Below are positions 22,001 to 32,900 of a stretch of 64,000 bases of DNA, in pieces. The DNA comes from Haliclystus octoradiatus (Eukaryota > Cnidaria > Staurozoa > Stauromedusae > Haliclystidae). A program made the position numbers and the translations under genes. The first letter of the stretch is position 1. Each line of letters opens with the position of its first letter. The notes beneath the pieces are model-generated. The model was not told where the DNA came from. It worked only from the letters and a program-made list of their open reading frames with translations, and made no database searches. Where the stretch lies: positions 15,694,336 through 15,758,335 of the forward strand of contig OU744454.1 in NCBI GenBank assembly GCA_916610825.1. The letters are read 5' to 3'.

Positions 22001-25000
22001 AAGTTGTAAATCTGTTGCTGAACGTTGACATTTCCAAAGGAAAATACGCAACATTTGTGAAAAGCTAGACGTAACTGCCATGTTTGCGCCCATGTAACAA
22101 CTTTATCTAATGATCTCTGTAGATTTAGATTTGACTCTGATCTTGTAGAAAAGATTTTTGCGTCATCTGCGAACAATTTGATATGACATTCGTCCTCAAG
22201 GCAACTTACAATGTCATTAATAAATATAATAAACAATAGAGGGCCAAGTACGGAGCCCTGGGGTACACCGCTGTCAACATTTAAAGAATTAGAATAGACA
22301 TTTTCAATACAAACGGATTGAGTGCGACCAGATAAAAATGATGATATCCATTTGATGAGCTCGAATTGTATACCATATGCGTTGAGCTTGATAACTAGCT
22401 TATTGTGCGACACGGTATCAAAAGCTTTACTAAAGTCCAGATAGATTGTATCCGTTGATAATTTATTGTTTATTGCTTTAGACCAAATGTTAAGAGTAGA
22501 TAACAGTTGTGTGCATGTCGAGCGACGTTCTAAAAATCCGTGCTGCTCTCTGGTGAGAAGGCCATGTTTCAAAAAATACTGTTTCATTTGTTTTGAGATA
22601 ATCGATTCCATCACCTTGCATGTTACACAAGTCAACGAAACCGGGCGATAGTTTTGACATAATGAGGATTTTCCTGTTTTAAAGATTGGAATTACAAATG
22701 CTGTTTTCCATATAGATGGCAGTTGACCAGACTGCATAGACGATTCAAATAATATGGATAAAGGTAAAGTAATATCGTTAGCAATAGACTTGAGAAAGAT
22801 AGCTGGATATCCATCAGGAGATGCAGACGCTTTATTTGGTAAGGCAAGTAACTCCTTAAGAATATCCTTTTGAGAGAAATTGATATATGACAAAGATGTA
22901 GTACTAATATTGACCTGTTGCAAAAATTCAGGATTGTTCCCATCATCCTGGGTAAAGACAGTAGCAAAATAATTATTAAAAAGTTCAACTTTATCACTTT
23001 TCTCCTATTTCATTTTGTACAGCAGGTATCGAAGGATGAGATTGTAGTTTACTATTTACAAATGAATAAAATCGGGAAAGAGAAACTTCCTCCAGAAGAC
23101 TTTTTTCACGTTGAATATTGAATTCTTTTACTGCTTTCTCATACTCTTTCGATGCATTTTTAAAATCGGTATTTGATACGACAGAATTCCTGTAAGCCAG
23201 GCGTTTCCTTAGAGCAAGAGAGCGAATTGTCTTTGGATACTTAAATTTTCTATTCTTAGTCAAAGGAACAAAGTTATGAATACAGTAATCAAATATTTCA
23301 GAAATTATACTCCAAAAAGATTGAACATCACCATGGCAACTTTTCGATAAATCTTTCAAAATCATTGAAATATTATAATAGTCTGCTTTCCTGAAATTTC
23401 GCTTAGCATGATTAACTTTAGAATATGATGATGTAGGGATTTGAACGGAAAATTCTACAGATTTGTGATCACATGTGTCTGTAAAAGGTTCAACAATTTC
23501 ATGCTCGGTAATTAAAGCTGGCTCAGACGTTAAAAGAAGGTCCAAATGTTATTCAATCGTGTAGGACTTGTTATTATTTGTTTTAGGTTATTTCTTGTGA
23601 CAGCATCAACAAAGACATCATGACAGTTGCCCCCGTAACTAAGAGGAATGCCCCATTCAATAGATGGGTAATTAAAATCTCCAATGTAAAAGCAAGGGAA
23701 AACACACTGTGAACAAAAATCAAAAAACTAACCGATGATCTCTGTATCAATAATAGAAATAGCTTTTGAAGGTGGGTTGTAAGAACATGCCATTCGATAT
23801 TTTTGATGAGCTGACAATCTTATGTCAATAACCAAACTCTCAAGATTGTCAAACTTCGACGGTAATTCTAATATCGCATAACGAATGTTCTCCTTAATAA
23901 AAATAATAACACCTCCACCAATTGCATTTACTCTATCTCTTCGGACAACAGAATATCCGGAATTTGAGACTAGTAAGGAATCAGGGACTGTCAATGATAG
24001 CCATGTTTCTGTTATGAATATTATATCGTATGTGTTAGAGGTTAGGATTACCTCAAGCTGATTTAGTTTATTTAATAGTGATCTTGCATTAAAATAAAGA
24101 CATTTTAATTGTTCCGTTGAGTCTGTGTTGGCAATCTGTTGGAGAGGAGCATCATTAAGTGTTGTAGCTGAGCCTCCATTCGGGCCAGGCGTTCTTTGTG
24201 GGGGAGCGGGGGAGGTCTCTGGTTGTATAAAAAATGCTGTTGTGGTTGTTGACTTAGTTGTTGAGGTAACCTGTGCTGAGCATTGATGACGTTTGTGATA
24301 GGCACCGGAGCGATCGGATTTACAGGTAGTTGTTGTTGAGGGTTCAGATTTGACTGATAATTGCCGGGATAATGGTCTTGTTTGCGTGCAACTCTTGATG
24401 TATGTTTTAAATGCATGTAAACGAACGCAGTAATGATTATATGCAGTAATGATTTGCTAAAAAGAAAATCGAGGCATCTGAAAACGTTGTTACTTAGTTT
24501 CAATGGCAAATCAAATAGTTTTAATGGAGGGTTGCGGTTAATGAAGCCATCATATTGCAATACTGCATGAGAGACCACTATCGACAGGTCGTCGTTATAA
24601 AAAGGTAAATGATATCCAAGCTAATTACTGTATTTAAAGATAGGAATGGCACCAGAGGGGAGTAGGGGGGCTAGGGCCCCTTAATTTGACAAGGTTTTTG
24701 TTTGGATTTCTCATTTTTCACAAACAATGTAAGCTAGTAGCATCTCTGGGGTGGTTTATTATTTGATTGGTGTTTGCAAATTAATGATCAGAAGCCTTCC
24801 TGGCACCAACGCTTTCTCTAACTTGGATAAAGAAAATGAAACAAACATCAATTTTTTTTGGAATTAATTCTAGTCAGCCTTAGAGAAACCAAGGTTTTGT
24901 CTGACAAAAACGATGACTGCATAATTATGTGTTCGGACTAACAACATAACAGATAAATAGGCAGACACATACTTGCATGGATGAATTGACGCACGTGGTG

Positions 25001-28000
25001 GGGGAGGTAAATGTGGATGCGCTTCAATTGTAACGGTTTTATTCACATGGTCCTACAAACATCAAAAGTCAATAACAATCAAAAGTTACATCAGTTACCA
25101 GATAGGATTCATAACAAATGAATTAAAAGAACTCTGTAAACAAGTCAGCAAGCAAAATTTAAGTCTTGTAAATGCGCAAAAGCAGAAAAGAGCTACAATC
25201 AAACCTGTTATAACAGTCACCTGCCTATAGTGGTCAGTTTATCTACCTCTCGTAGCTGGCCGTTATATACAGGTTTTACTGTATCATTTTACCTGGCTAA
25301 TGTCAGCATACATTTGATCAATTGATAACGGCGTTCGAGACTGTAATCATAATGGTAACAAGATAAGTTAGATTGTTTCTAAACTATACCATTGGAAAAA
25401 GTTTATTAAATTGATTAATAAAATATACCTCGTCATAACCAAACAGCCATAAACGTGGGGTTTGATAATATTTATCATAAGTGATATTTAAATCATATGT
25501 TCGTGTTTGTAAAATACCATCTTTGGTTGTCGATGCTTCTTGCATAATATCTGTTTGTTTGAGATCTCCAGATGTTGTTGTTAGAGTTGCCTGGAGAATA
25601 ATAATAATATTCAAAAGGTAAGCTAAATACAAATCCACACACCTACTAAACATTTAACTACAAATGTAATTCATCAGTACTGCATTGTGATTCAAGCAAC
25701 AAACCTCGTCAGTTTCCAATAGGCCACTCTCTTCGAACGCTGTAAATAAACAAGAAAATAGAAAATCAACAAATTGTTTGAATGAAATTAGATAATTCAG
25801 CCTACGTCATACCTAGCCTGCGTACCAGCCCTTAGGTTTTTTCTGAAACCATAGGGTCTGTGAACTAATGTGTGATTTTCAGCCCAACAAGTTCTCATGC
25901 GTTTGGGATATAATTTATGTATTAAGTTGTCTTATCATTAAGATCATTGTCGCCGCTGATAACTATGACGTGTTTGACGAAAAGTTGTGATTTTTGACAA
26001 TTAATGTTTTGTGACAGTGTGTGAGTGGAGTGTTTACCAAATTTATATAGGTGCTATTTTCAATGGGGTGAGAATCACACATTAGTTCACAGACCCTATG
26101 GTTTTAGAAATAAACCTCGGGGCTGGTACGCAGGCTAGGTCATACCATTCTCAAAAACAATTATTTGCAAAATATGCTTCAAATAACAAATTCATTGGAA
26201 AGCAAAGTCCAGTTGAAAGGGACGGAAAACCTTGAAAACATTCTTGAAGCAATAGTTAAATCAGTATTTTCTTTGTTTTAGAGCAAACAGAAAGGAGAGA
26301 TAACACTTGCTAATAGTTAATTCATGGGGGCCATCGTGCTGTCATTTGACGAGACATTAGTCCTACATGGTTAGGTGATCAAACTTTCAATTTGGGTGCA
26401 ATTATTCTTGCCTTCCATGTCTTCAGCTTCGTCGTCATCATCATTCTCATTGTCGTCATCTGTTTTGCTATCTGCTGCAGACTTTGATGCCTCTGAGCTA
26501 TCACCTTCTGCCTGTTTAATATCCTATACAAATAACAATGATGTAATAAAATACACGCAATGATACAATCTGATAATAAACATCAAATCTATAGGCTATA
26601 TTTTGTAATAATAAACGACAACACAAGTTATTTAATTCAAGCAATGTTTAGCATTCGCACTGAATCCATTCTCAAGCTAGAATTACTTTACCTATCAATG
26701 TTTACATGATTATAAGATCAGGAAATCTGATACTATGAATTTCTACTGGGGTTTAATGAAGTATATAGATAGTTAACCTATTTATTGGAGCCACTAAACA
26801 GCATTTTATAAAATGTTCATCAACACAAATGAAACCGGAATCAGTCCACAGCATTTCTAGCTTACCAACACATTATGATATTCTCTTAAAATTATTGGAA
26901 ACAAAATTTGGAATTTGAAAATCAGCCACACAATTGAGTAGGTCTATAAAATGGCTAAGCAAACATTACCTTGCTATCAATCTTCATTTCTTGGAATTGC
27001 TCCTCATTTCCGGTTGCTTCTCCACTTGGATCAATGTTATGATGCGTATCGACCCATCCGCCATCTTCATCCATCTCAACAATGGCTTCATTCTCGCGAG
27101 AGTGTTCCATTTGTGAACAACGCTTATAACAAGGGACTGTTAAAATGAAATCATAGAAATCAGAACAGGCGAGAGGGTCAACGGGGAAAATATCACAGGG
27201 CCTAGATATATAATAAAAACCCGCAAAGTTTCATTGTTCAGGCATGAAAAATTGAGAATTTAACATTTTAAATCTAGGATATGTAGATCATTTGTGATAG
27301 AATTTACGAAGTGTCTATTTGACTGGCAGTGGAAGCCATTATGGATTCTACTGCGTGTGCGCAAACATTAAATAACGTCATTCACTTGATTCACGTGTTT
27401 CACTCATCCCAGGGTCAGGGTTAATAGTCACAGTGTAGATTTTAATGGTAACAATGCACAGCAAGAGTTCACAACCATAAAAATAGTCTGACTGAAATCT
27501 GAAAAACAAAAGTCTGGAAATTCTCATGTCTGATTGTGGATTTGATACAGGATACAGTATTTGTAAAATCATTTCCACATCGAGAGAGAGAAAATTTCTG
27601 GAGGTATCTCTGGTTGGCCCAGACAGAAATTACAGAAAACAACTATGGTTATAAAGAAACTAACACAGTAAAACAAACCCTTGTAATTAAGGAATGTTTT
27701 CATTCATTCATTCATAAGACCCCAATTATGACCACGATATTAAATAACATTTACAATATCTTCTATACTATTAGTACATATACTGTATATGTAATGTAGT
27801 AGCGAAAGTAGTAACTTGTACTGTAGATGTCTACACAACCATGTAATAACTATAAATAGATAGTTTGTTTTCTTAAATGCCTTGTGTACATTCTATCTTT
27901 GGAAACCCGCTAATCATGGGGATATAAGAAAAGTGGGATGAAAAAGAGGGAAAACAAGTAATGACAAGCTGACAACAATATGACTATTGCAAATGAAATC

Positions 28001-29744
28001 AAATTACCATTTTTCGTCACAAGAAATTGTTTCGTTTTTGGAAGATACGGTTTGGCTCTGGATTCTTCTCCACTCGCCCTACAATTTAATTACACCAGAT
28101 GTTTAAAATAACGAATATTAGACATTGATAATTGAGAATATTAAAAATATCTTTAACTTGCATGCTTACCATTGCCATGTCGGACAATGATGCACCAACC
28201 AATCACCAGCTGCCAAAAACTAATTATAAAACATAAAATCAATATTATGTTTGTATTTACTTGACTATATGAAAACAATTGTTACTGTATAAGTACAGGC
28301 GTAAAATATCAAATGTTTTTCATATAATCTGGGAAATCACGTAAGCACTTCGAATGCTTGTTTAGTTGGGAGACCCATATGATTTACATTAGATTGTGAT
28401 TAATTGTATCCTAATTTTATTTTTAAAAAAGCAATAAAAACTAAGCATGCATAAATTGAAGGCTATGAAATGAAAATTTGAGAATTAAAGGAAGTTATCA
28501 ATAATAATGATTATTAAACATGAGGAAATATTTGAATACATTAAAAGCGAAATTAGGTAGGACTAATAATTCGTCATGCCATTTGACAACTATTGTTATA
28601 GCGTGAAAAAGGTCAACACATTAGCGTTGATGAATAAAACATGTGAGCACGGTTGAATAAATAATCTTATTTACAACAAAAATGCGGCGGTCCAGTTTAA
28701 AATTTTGAGAAAACAATTTTCACACAAAATAAAGTTGTTTCATATTGTAGCAAACGCTTTTGTGGGGATGATATCATGATTGTTTTGGTTGGATTACCCC
28801 ATCAGACCTGGCCATCATTACCAGCAATCTTTTAATTCTGCCTTTTAAAACCTTTTAAAATCCAATTTCTTTTTTCAGATTAAACACATCTGGAACGGAT
28901 TTGGAATGTAGTATTTTGCAAATAGTTGGATTACCAGTATATAACTTAAACGATTGTAAATGAATTTCAGGGTTGTGAATGAGTAATTAATTACTTTTTG
29001 GTACACAGCAACGATATTTGTAGACATACACCTATTGTTCAAAGTAATTGTAACGGTAATCGAATACAAAAATCTCAGCAATCAACAACCCTGACCATAG
29101 TGGAATCCATGTATGTTACGTCGGATATATCAGGCGTAGAGATGAGTTGATTTTACGCCAATTCAATTTCTTTGGCGTGGAAATTTGGTAATTTTCTATA
29201 GTTTTCAACTAAATTTGGGCTTTTTTGGCGTATTTTTGAATGCTGACTTGGCGTGGCGTAATTTTGGCGTAAATATCTGGCATTCCAAATTCAAGGATTC
29301 CACAATGGAGCCCTGATAAATGATGAAGAATAATTTTTTTATGTAGCCTATAGTTGTTGGTCTCGTTGTACTTGGAGAAGTAGGCCTAGTCATTTGATTT
29401 TTGTATATTTAAGCGAATCATGGTAATATTAATTACATTTTCATTTCATTTTCCACTCGGAATAATAACTTGCTACAACTTCAATTGACAATTTTGATGG
29501 CCTACAAATTTACAAACCTCTTCAGGATTTATCACACCAGTTTCTCTAAATTTTGATTCCTTGAAAAGAGAATGAAGTATTAAAATTCGTACAAACGTGA
29601 AGAGTAGTTTTTAATTAGTGATTATAAATTATTTTATTGTGACAATAGCTGCAATTGTGCAATTACCTTCAAAACAGGAGTGAGATACTCAGCAACTCCC
29701 AGTGCTTTGCTTTTCACAGAATTGAACACATTCTGCATTGCCAT
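19017..29744 (-). CDS. ATG3: Autophagy E2-like conjugating enzyme ATG3
   Basis: Twelve exons, minus strand: 29667-29744, 29518-29559, 28170-28219, 28008-28078, 26970-27136, 26412-26523, 25705-25739, 25429-25590, 25293-25340, 24973-25052, 20928-20996 and 19017-19098. Sum 996 nt, 331 residues (human 314), all phases closing. Residues 3-25 are the amphipathic membrane-sensing helix ([20 protein letters not shown]). Next come [15 protein letters not shown] and GGWVDTHH, then a very acidic loop, then [34 protein letters not shown] (catalytic Cys281) and the C-terminal [19 protein letters not shown]3 transfers LC3/ATG8 from ATG7 to phosphatidylethanolamine. Exon 6 uses a GC donor (GC-AG intron) at 26410-26411. 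Intron 10 holds a degenerate LINE; intron 11 a 33 bp array and a hAT MITE; intron 6 a MULE MITE; intron 9 a mariner MITE. Divergent from PARL. Confidence 0.97.
19404..19570. mobile_element. hAT-type MITE with perfect 8 bp target duplication
   Basis: A 167 bp element with ends CAGGGTCCGACAAAAG and CTTTTGTCGAACCCTG, flanked by GCTACTGA at 19396-19403 and 19571-19578. The CAGGG ends and 8 bp duplication identify the hAT superfamily. It sits in intron 11 of ATG3. A reading frame of about 116 codons spans it on the minus strand by chance. Confidence 0.9.
20300..20835. repeat. Tandem array, 33 bp unit, about 16 copies
   Basis: Units of the form TGAACTGTTCATGAATATTT plus CCTTCTGGGTTAAC or CATGCTGGGTTAAT alternate, giving a 66 bp higher-order period in places. 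Because 33 is a multiple of three, a stop-free frame of 174 codons runs through it (11-residue repeat). It lies in intron 11 of ATG3 on the opposite strand with no other gene-like feature, so I treat it as a minisatellite. Confidence 0.93.
21343..24580 (-). mobile_element. Degenerate CR1/L2-like LINE inside ATG3 intron 10
   Basis: Minus-strand fragments follow the order of a non-LTR retrotransposon. A glutamine/proline-rich ORF1-like piece is at 24105-24578. Endonuclease pieces lie at 23728-24110 ([20 protein letters not shown]). A linker piece is at 22994-23545, with [10 protein letters not shown]. The reverse transcriptase is at 21826-22923 ([44 protein letters not shown]). A C-terminal piece with [13 protein letters not shown] is at 21343-21672. 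Frame shifts and stops separate the pieces, so it is a dead copy. It belongs to the same broad family as the intact element at the right end of the window but is clearly a different lineage (roughly half the RT residues match by eye). Its precise ends and target duplication were not found. Confidence 0.9.
25196..25281. mobile_element. Tc1/mariner-type MITE, TACAG(T)..AACCTGTTATAA family
   Basis: Short copy (86 bp) with inverted ends CAATCAAACCTGTTATAA and the mirrored TATACAGGTTTTACTG, flanked by TA. It occupies about a third of ATG3 intron 9 and ends about ten bases from the exon 9 splice donor. Confidence 0.72.
25814..26137. mobile_element. Short MULE-like MITE, TAGCCTGC termini
   Basis: A 324 bp element with inverted ends of about 68 bp beginning TAGCCTGCGTACCAGCCC. 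The flanks are CGTCATACC and GGTCATACC, an 8-of-9 match at the expected 9 bp duplication size. The first eight terminal bases equal those of the 1004 bp element at 2030-3033. It lies in ATG3 intron 6. Confidence 0.82.
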
Positions 29745-29962
29745 ATTTCTTTCAAAACGAACGCAAAAGTATCCTATTGCACTCTTACAATATTATAATA
29801 GTATGAGCAAGGTATAACGTAACAATTTAAAGACAAATTCGTAATTGATAAACGTTTGATACAAAGTGTTGTCTATCAACAAAAAATGAAAGCGTCCTAA
29901 TATTTTTGATGCCTATCTCGTGATTGCAACATCGCGTATCAGCCATCTACATTTTAATCAAC
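29745..29962. promoter_or_regulatory. Divergent promoter region ATG3 / PARL
   Basis: Only 218 bp separate the two start codons, leaving room for one shared core promoter and two short 5' UTRs. No TATA box is obvious. Confidence 0.65.
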
Positions 29963-32900
29963 ATGGCGGCCTCTGTTTTGATCAGACGAACTTTTGGTTT
30001 TAGCTCAAATTGCAAGTTTACAACTATCAGTAAGACCTTTCAACCTTCTAGAATAACGGTATCACATAAGTAAGTTGAGGAGGGTTCTTTGCTGATACTT
30101 TAAATTATAGTTTTTATTGAAGTTTGGACACTACAGCTTTGAAAACAAATCAAAACTCAGGAGCACACAGCACAGCACTGATTGAAGCAGAAGATTAGGC
30201 TACTAGATTTACTGCTAGTGCCAGAACCATAAGTCTCAACTCAACTCTGTAGACTCAAGGCTGAACCTAGGCTACAAGCTTTTAGAAATGACACAATAAT
30301 GTGCTTTTGAAACATTAATCTTTTCTCTCTTCACTGTATTGAAAGCTCAAGTGCACAGCTACAAATACAATGTAGGCCTACGGCCCTACACCGTCCTGCA
30401 GAGCATGCAGCTGCTCCTCCGAGATGAAAATATTTTCAGGTAATTACCGCCCCTGGACCTGCAGTTTTCATCGAAAATCGGCAATTAGAAATGATTTTTT
30501 TTGTCATTTTCTTAACAAGTTTTGCTGAAATGATGGATTTTGCCGTCCCTGAAGACCTGAAATCAAATTGATCAGTTGCCGCCCCCGCCCTTAACTTTTT
30601 TCAGCGCTTCCACCCCCAAGATCCCGTCGAAATTGCCATAATTTGCAGACTGGAGGCCTTATTACATTTATTATTAGAACTATTGAATTAACACTGTCTA
30701 TAAACATCACAGGCTATTTATATTTTTATAATCGTCAATTTACCTTTATCCTAGGCTATATACAGGTTTCACTGTATTTTAAGACAAATATATTTCCGAA
30801 TAATAATAATACCATCATCCACAGAAGAGATTGTGCAATCATGAAATCCCAGAGGCAATACTTTGCAGGTGCTCCTGAGATCTTGTTGATAATTAATGTC
30901 CTTGCAAATTGTCACTGTCACAATATGAACAGTTTCATTAATAAAAATGATTGGCTCTGTGATCACAAAAAAGCCATTAAAAATTTCAAATTACATATAT
31001 CAAATATACAGATGATCAATATGCATCATGTCAAGTTACACACCCTTAAACTTAATTGTATATAACATCAAATAATTAATTTTCTTTTATTCAGGGGCAA
31101 TGCTCAACAATCCAAGGTGTGGTGCGCAAAATGTTCATCTTCATCAAATGTTCGAATGTCAAACAATGTGCAAAGAATCAATGCTAGATTATTACTGCGA
31201 CCATTAGTATTCACCGGAATGGTAAGGAACATGTTTTTGATTTTCAACTCATAGGTAGCTGCAAGCAAATAATCACAATGTTGTAATTTGTTGTTGTAAT
31301 AATAATTTGAAAATGGTGTTGTAGTTTATTATAAGTAGCTCAAATGTCTGCTGAACCCCAAAAATAAAAACGTTTTTCTGTGATTGCAGCCTATGTCCCT
31401 GTAAAGCTTCATTACCTTTTGAATTAGTCATTGACTCACAGACATTCCTTTCACAGTTCATAAAAAGTTTGTGAACTTTCAAAAAAAAGTCATGAATATA
31501 AAATGATGAGAATAGAAAGTCATTAAGCTACTTTCACGATGCTAGCTGGGCTTTGAAGACGTTCATAACCAACATTGTAGCTATTCTATTGTTCCTATTA
31601 TTGTTAATATTCAACAAGTTAATAATAATAATATTCCATTTTCTGTTTACTACGTGTTAATCGATAGTCACCTAAGCATGGGTGCTTGTTAACTTGTTTA
31701 TTGGGGGACGGGACATGAGCACATTTACGCACAAAACAAACATGACTATACAATACAAACAATACAAACATCAGTGAAATAGCAAATGACTTTCATTTTT
31801 GCCAACAGTTTCCTGCATAGCTTGGGTGTTCCATCATCCGTGCGGTATGCCGTAGAGAGACCAAGGTCTTGAAAATCTTTCGCCATATGCATTGTCCCCA
31901 ATGAAATGAACAACCACGAACAGTGACAGAGGGAAGTACACTAGGTATAGCTGTCCATACAGCCATCTCAAAATCTACCACGATCTGCTCAACATTTTGA
32001 GTCTCGGTGAGCTGTTTTACCTTCTTAAAAACCTTCTTGTAATCTTTCTTTGTTCTCGATGACATAAGAACGAATAACAGTGGAACCTGTTTCACTGAAT
32101 CGCCACTACGGACAAAGGCATGAATGCTGAACAACTGCTTGAAAGGGTCTTTAACAACTTTGAATGTTCCGTCGACGTACCATGTCTTTGCCTTTGATAA
32201 TAAGTTTATCATGTTTGATGTAGCAAAGAGTAGATGACGCTTACCACATATTGTAGTTTCTTTCTTCAGAAAACCGTCTGGTAGGTGGTTTTCGTCCAGG
32301 TCAAAATCCAAAGTTGTTGGTTCTTGTGGGCGTGTCCTTTGTCTGTGCCTGTTAGCTGCTCTTGCCAAGTTTATTAGATTCGGGATAGCTTCTATTGGTT
32401 CAGATGTGGTGTGGACTCCATGTTCAAGCATGACGGTGTTGACAATTTCAGCTGCTGATGTGAATACTTCTGAGGCGGCGATCTTTTTGACTTCAGCAGC
32501 AATTTTGGTGGCCATAGTTGTTCCAAGTTTTCCAGGGTGTATATGTGGGTTGATGCCTTGAGAATAGTGACCTTCTTTCTCAATTACTGTAGATTTGCAC
32601 CAGGTGGTCTTATTCCGGACACTACAGGTCCACAACTTGTTACCATTGGCACGCCTTGTTTTCACCGTGTAAGTAAAACCATAATTATCAGTCAATTTTT
32701 CCTTACCTTTTTGCGAACCACCATCGACAAGGGTATATATTACCTCATCCACTCTTTCTTCGACTTCTCTTGGGGCTACGTCTTCTATCGATGATTCTTG
32801 AAGAATGTCTGGTTCTCTGAATGATGGTAGAGTTTCAGACAAACGACTGCTCTCAGCAGTAGATGGGGCTTCGTCTTGAATTGATGGTTCTTCGTCTTGA

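Noticed and set aside
29107-29290. Cluster of TGGCGT/ACGCCA words
   Set aside because: Looked like a small repeat or binding-site cluster in ATG3 intron 2, but no regular period or inverted ends could be defined.
30643-31065. 140-codon plus-strand frame
   Set aside because: Sits in PARL intron 1, low-complexity AT-rich composition, no family resemblance.
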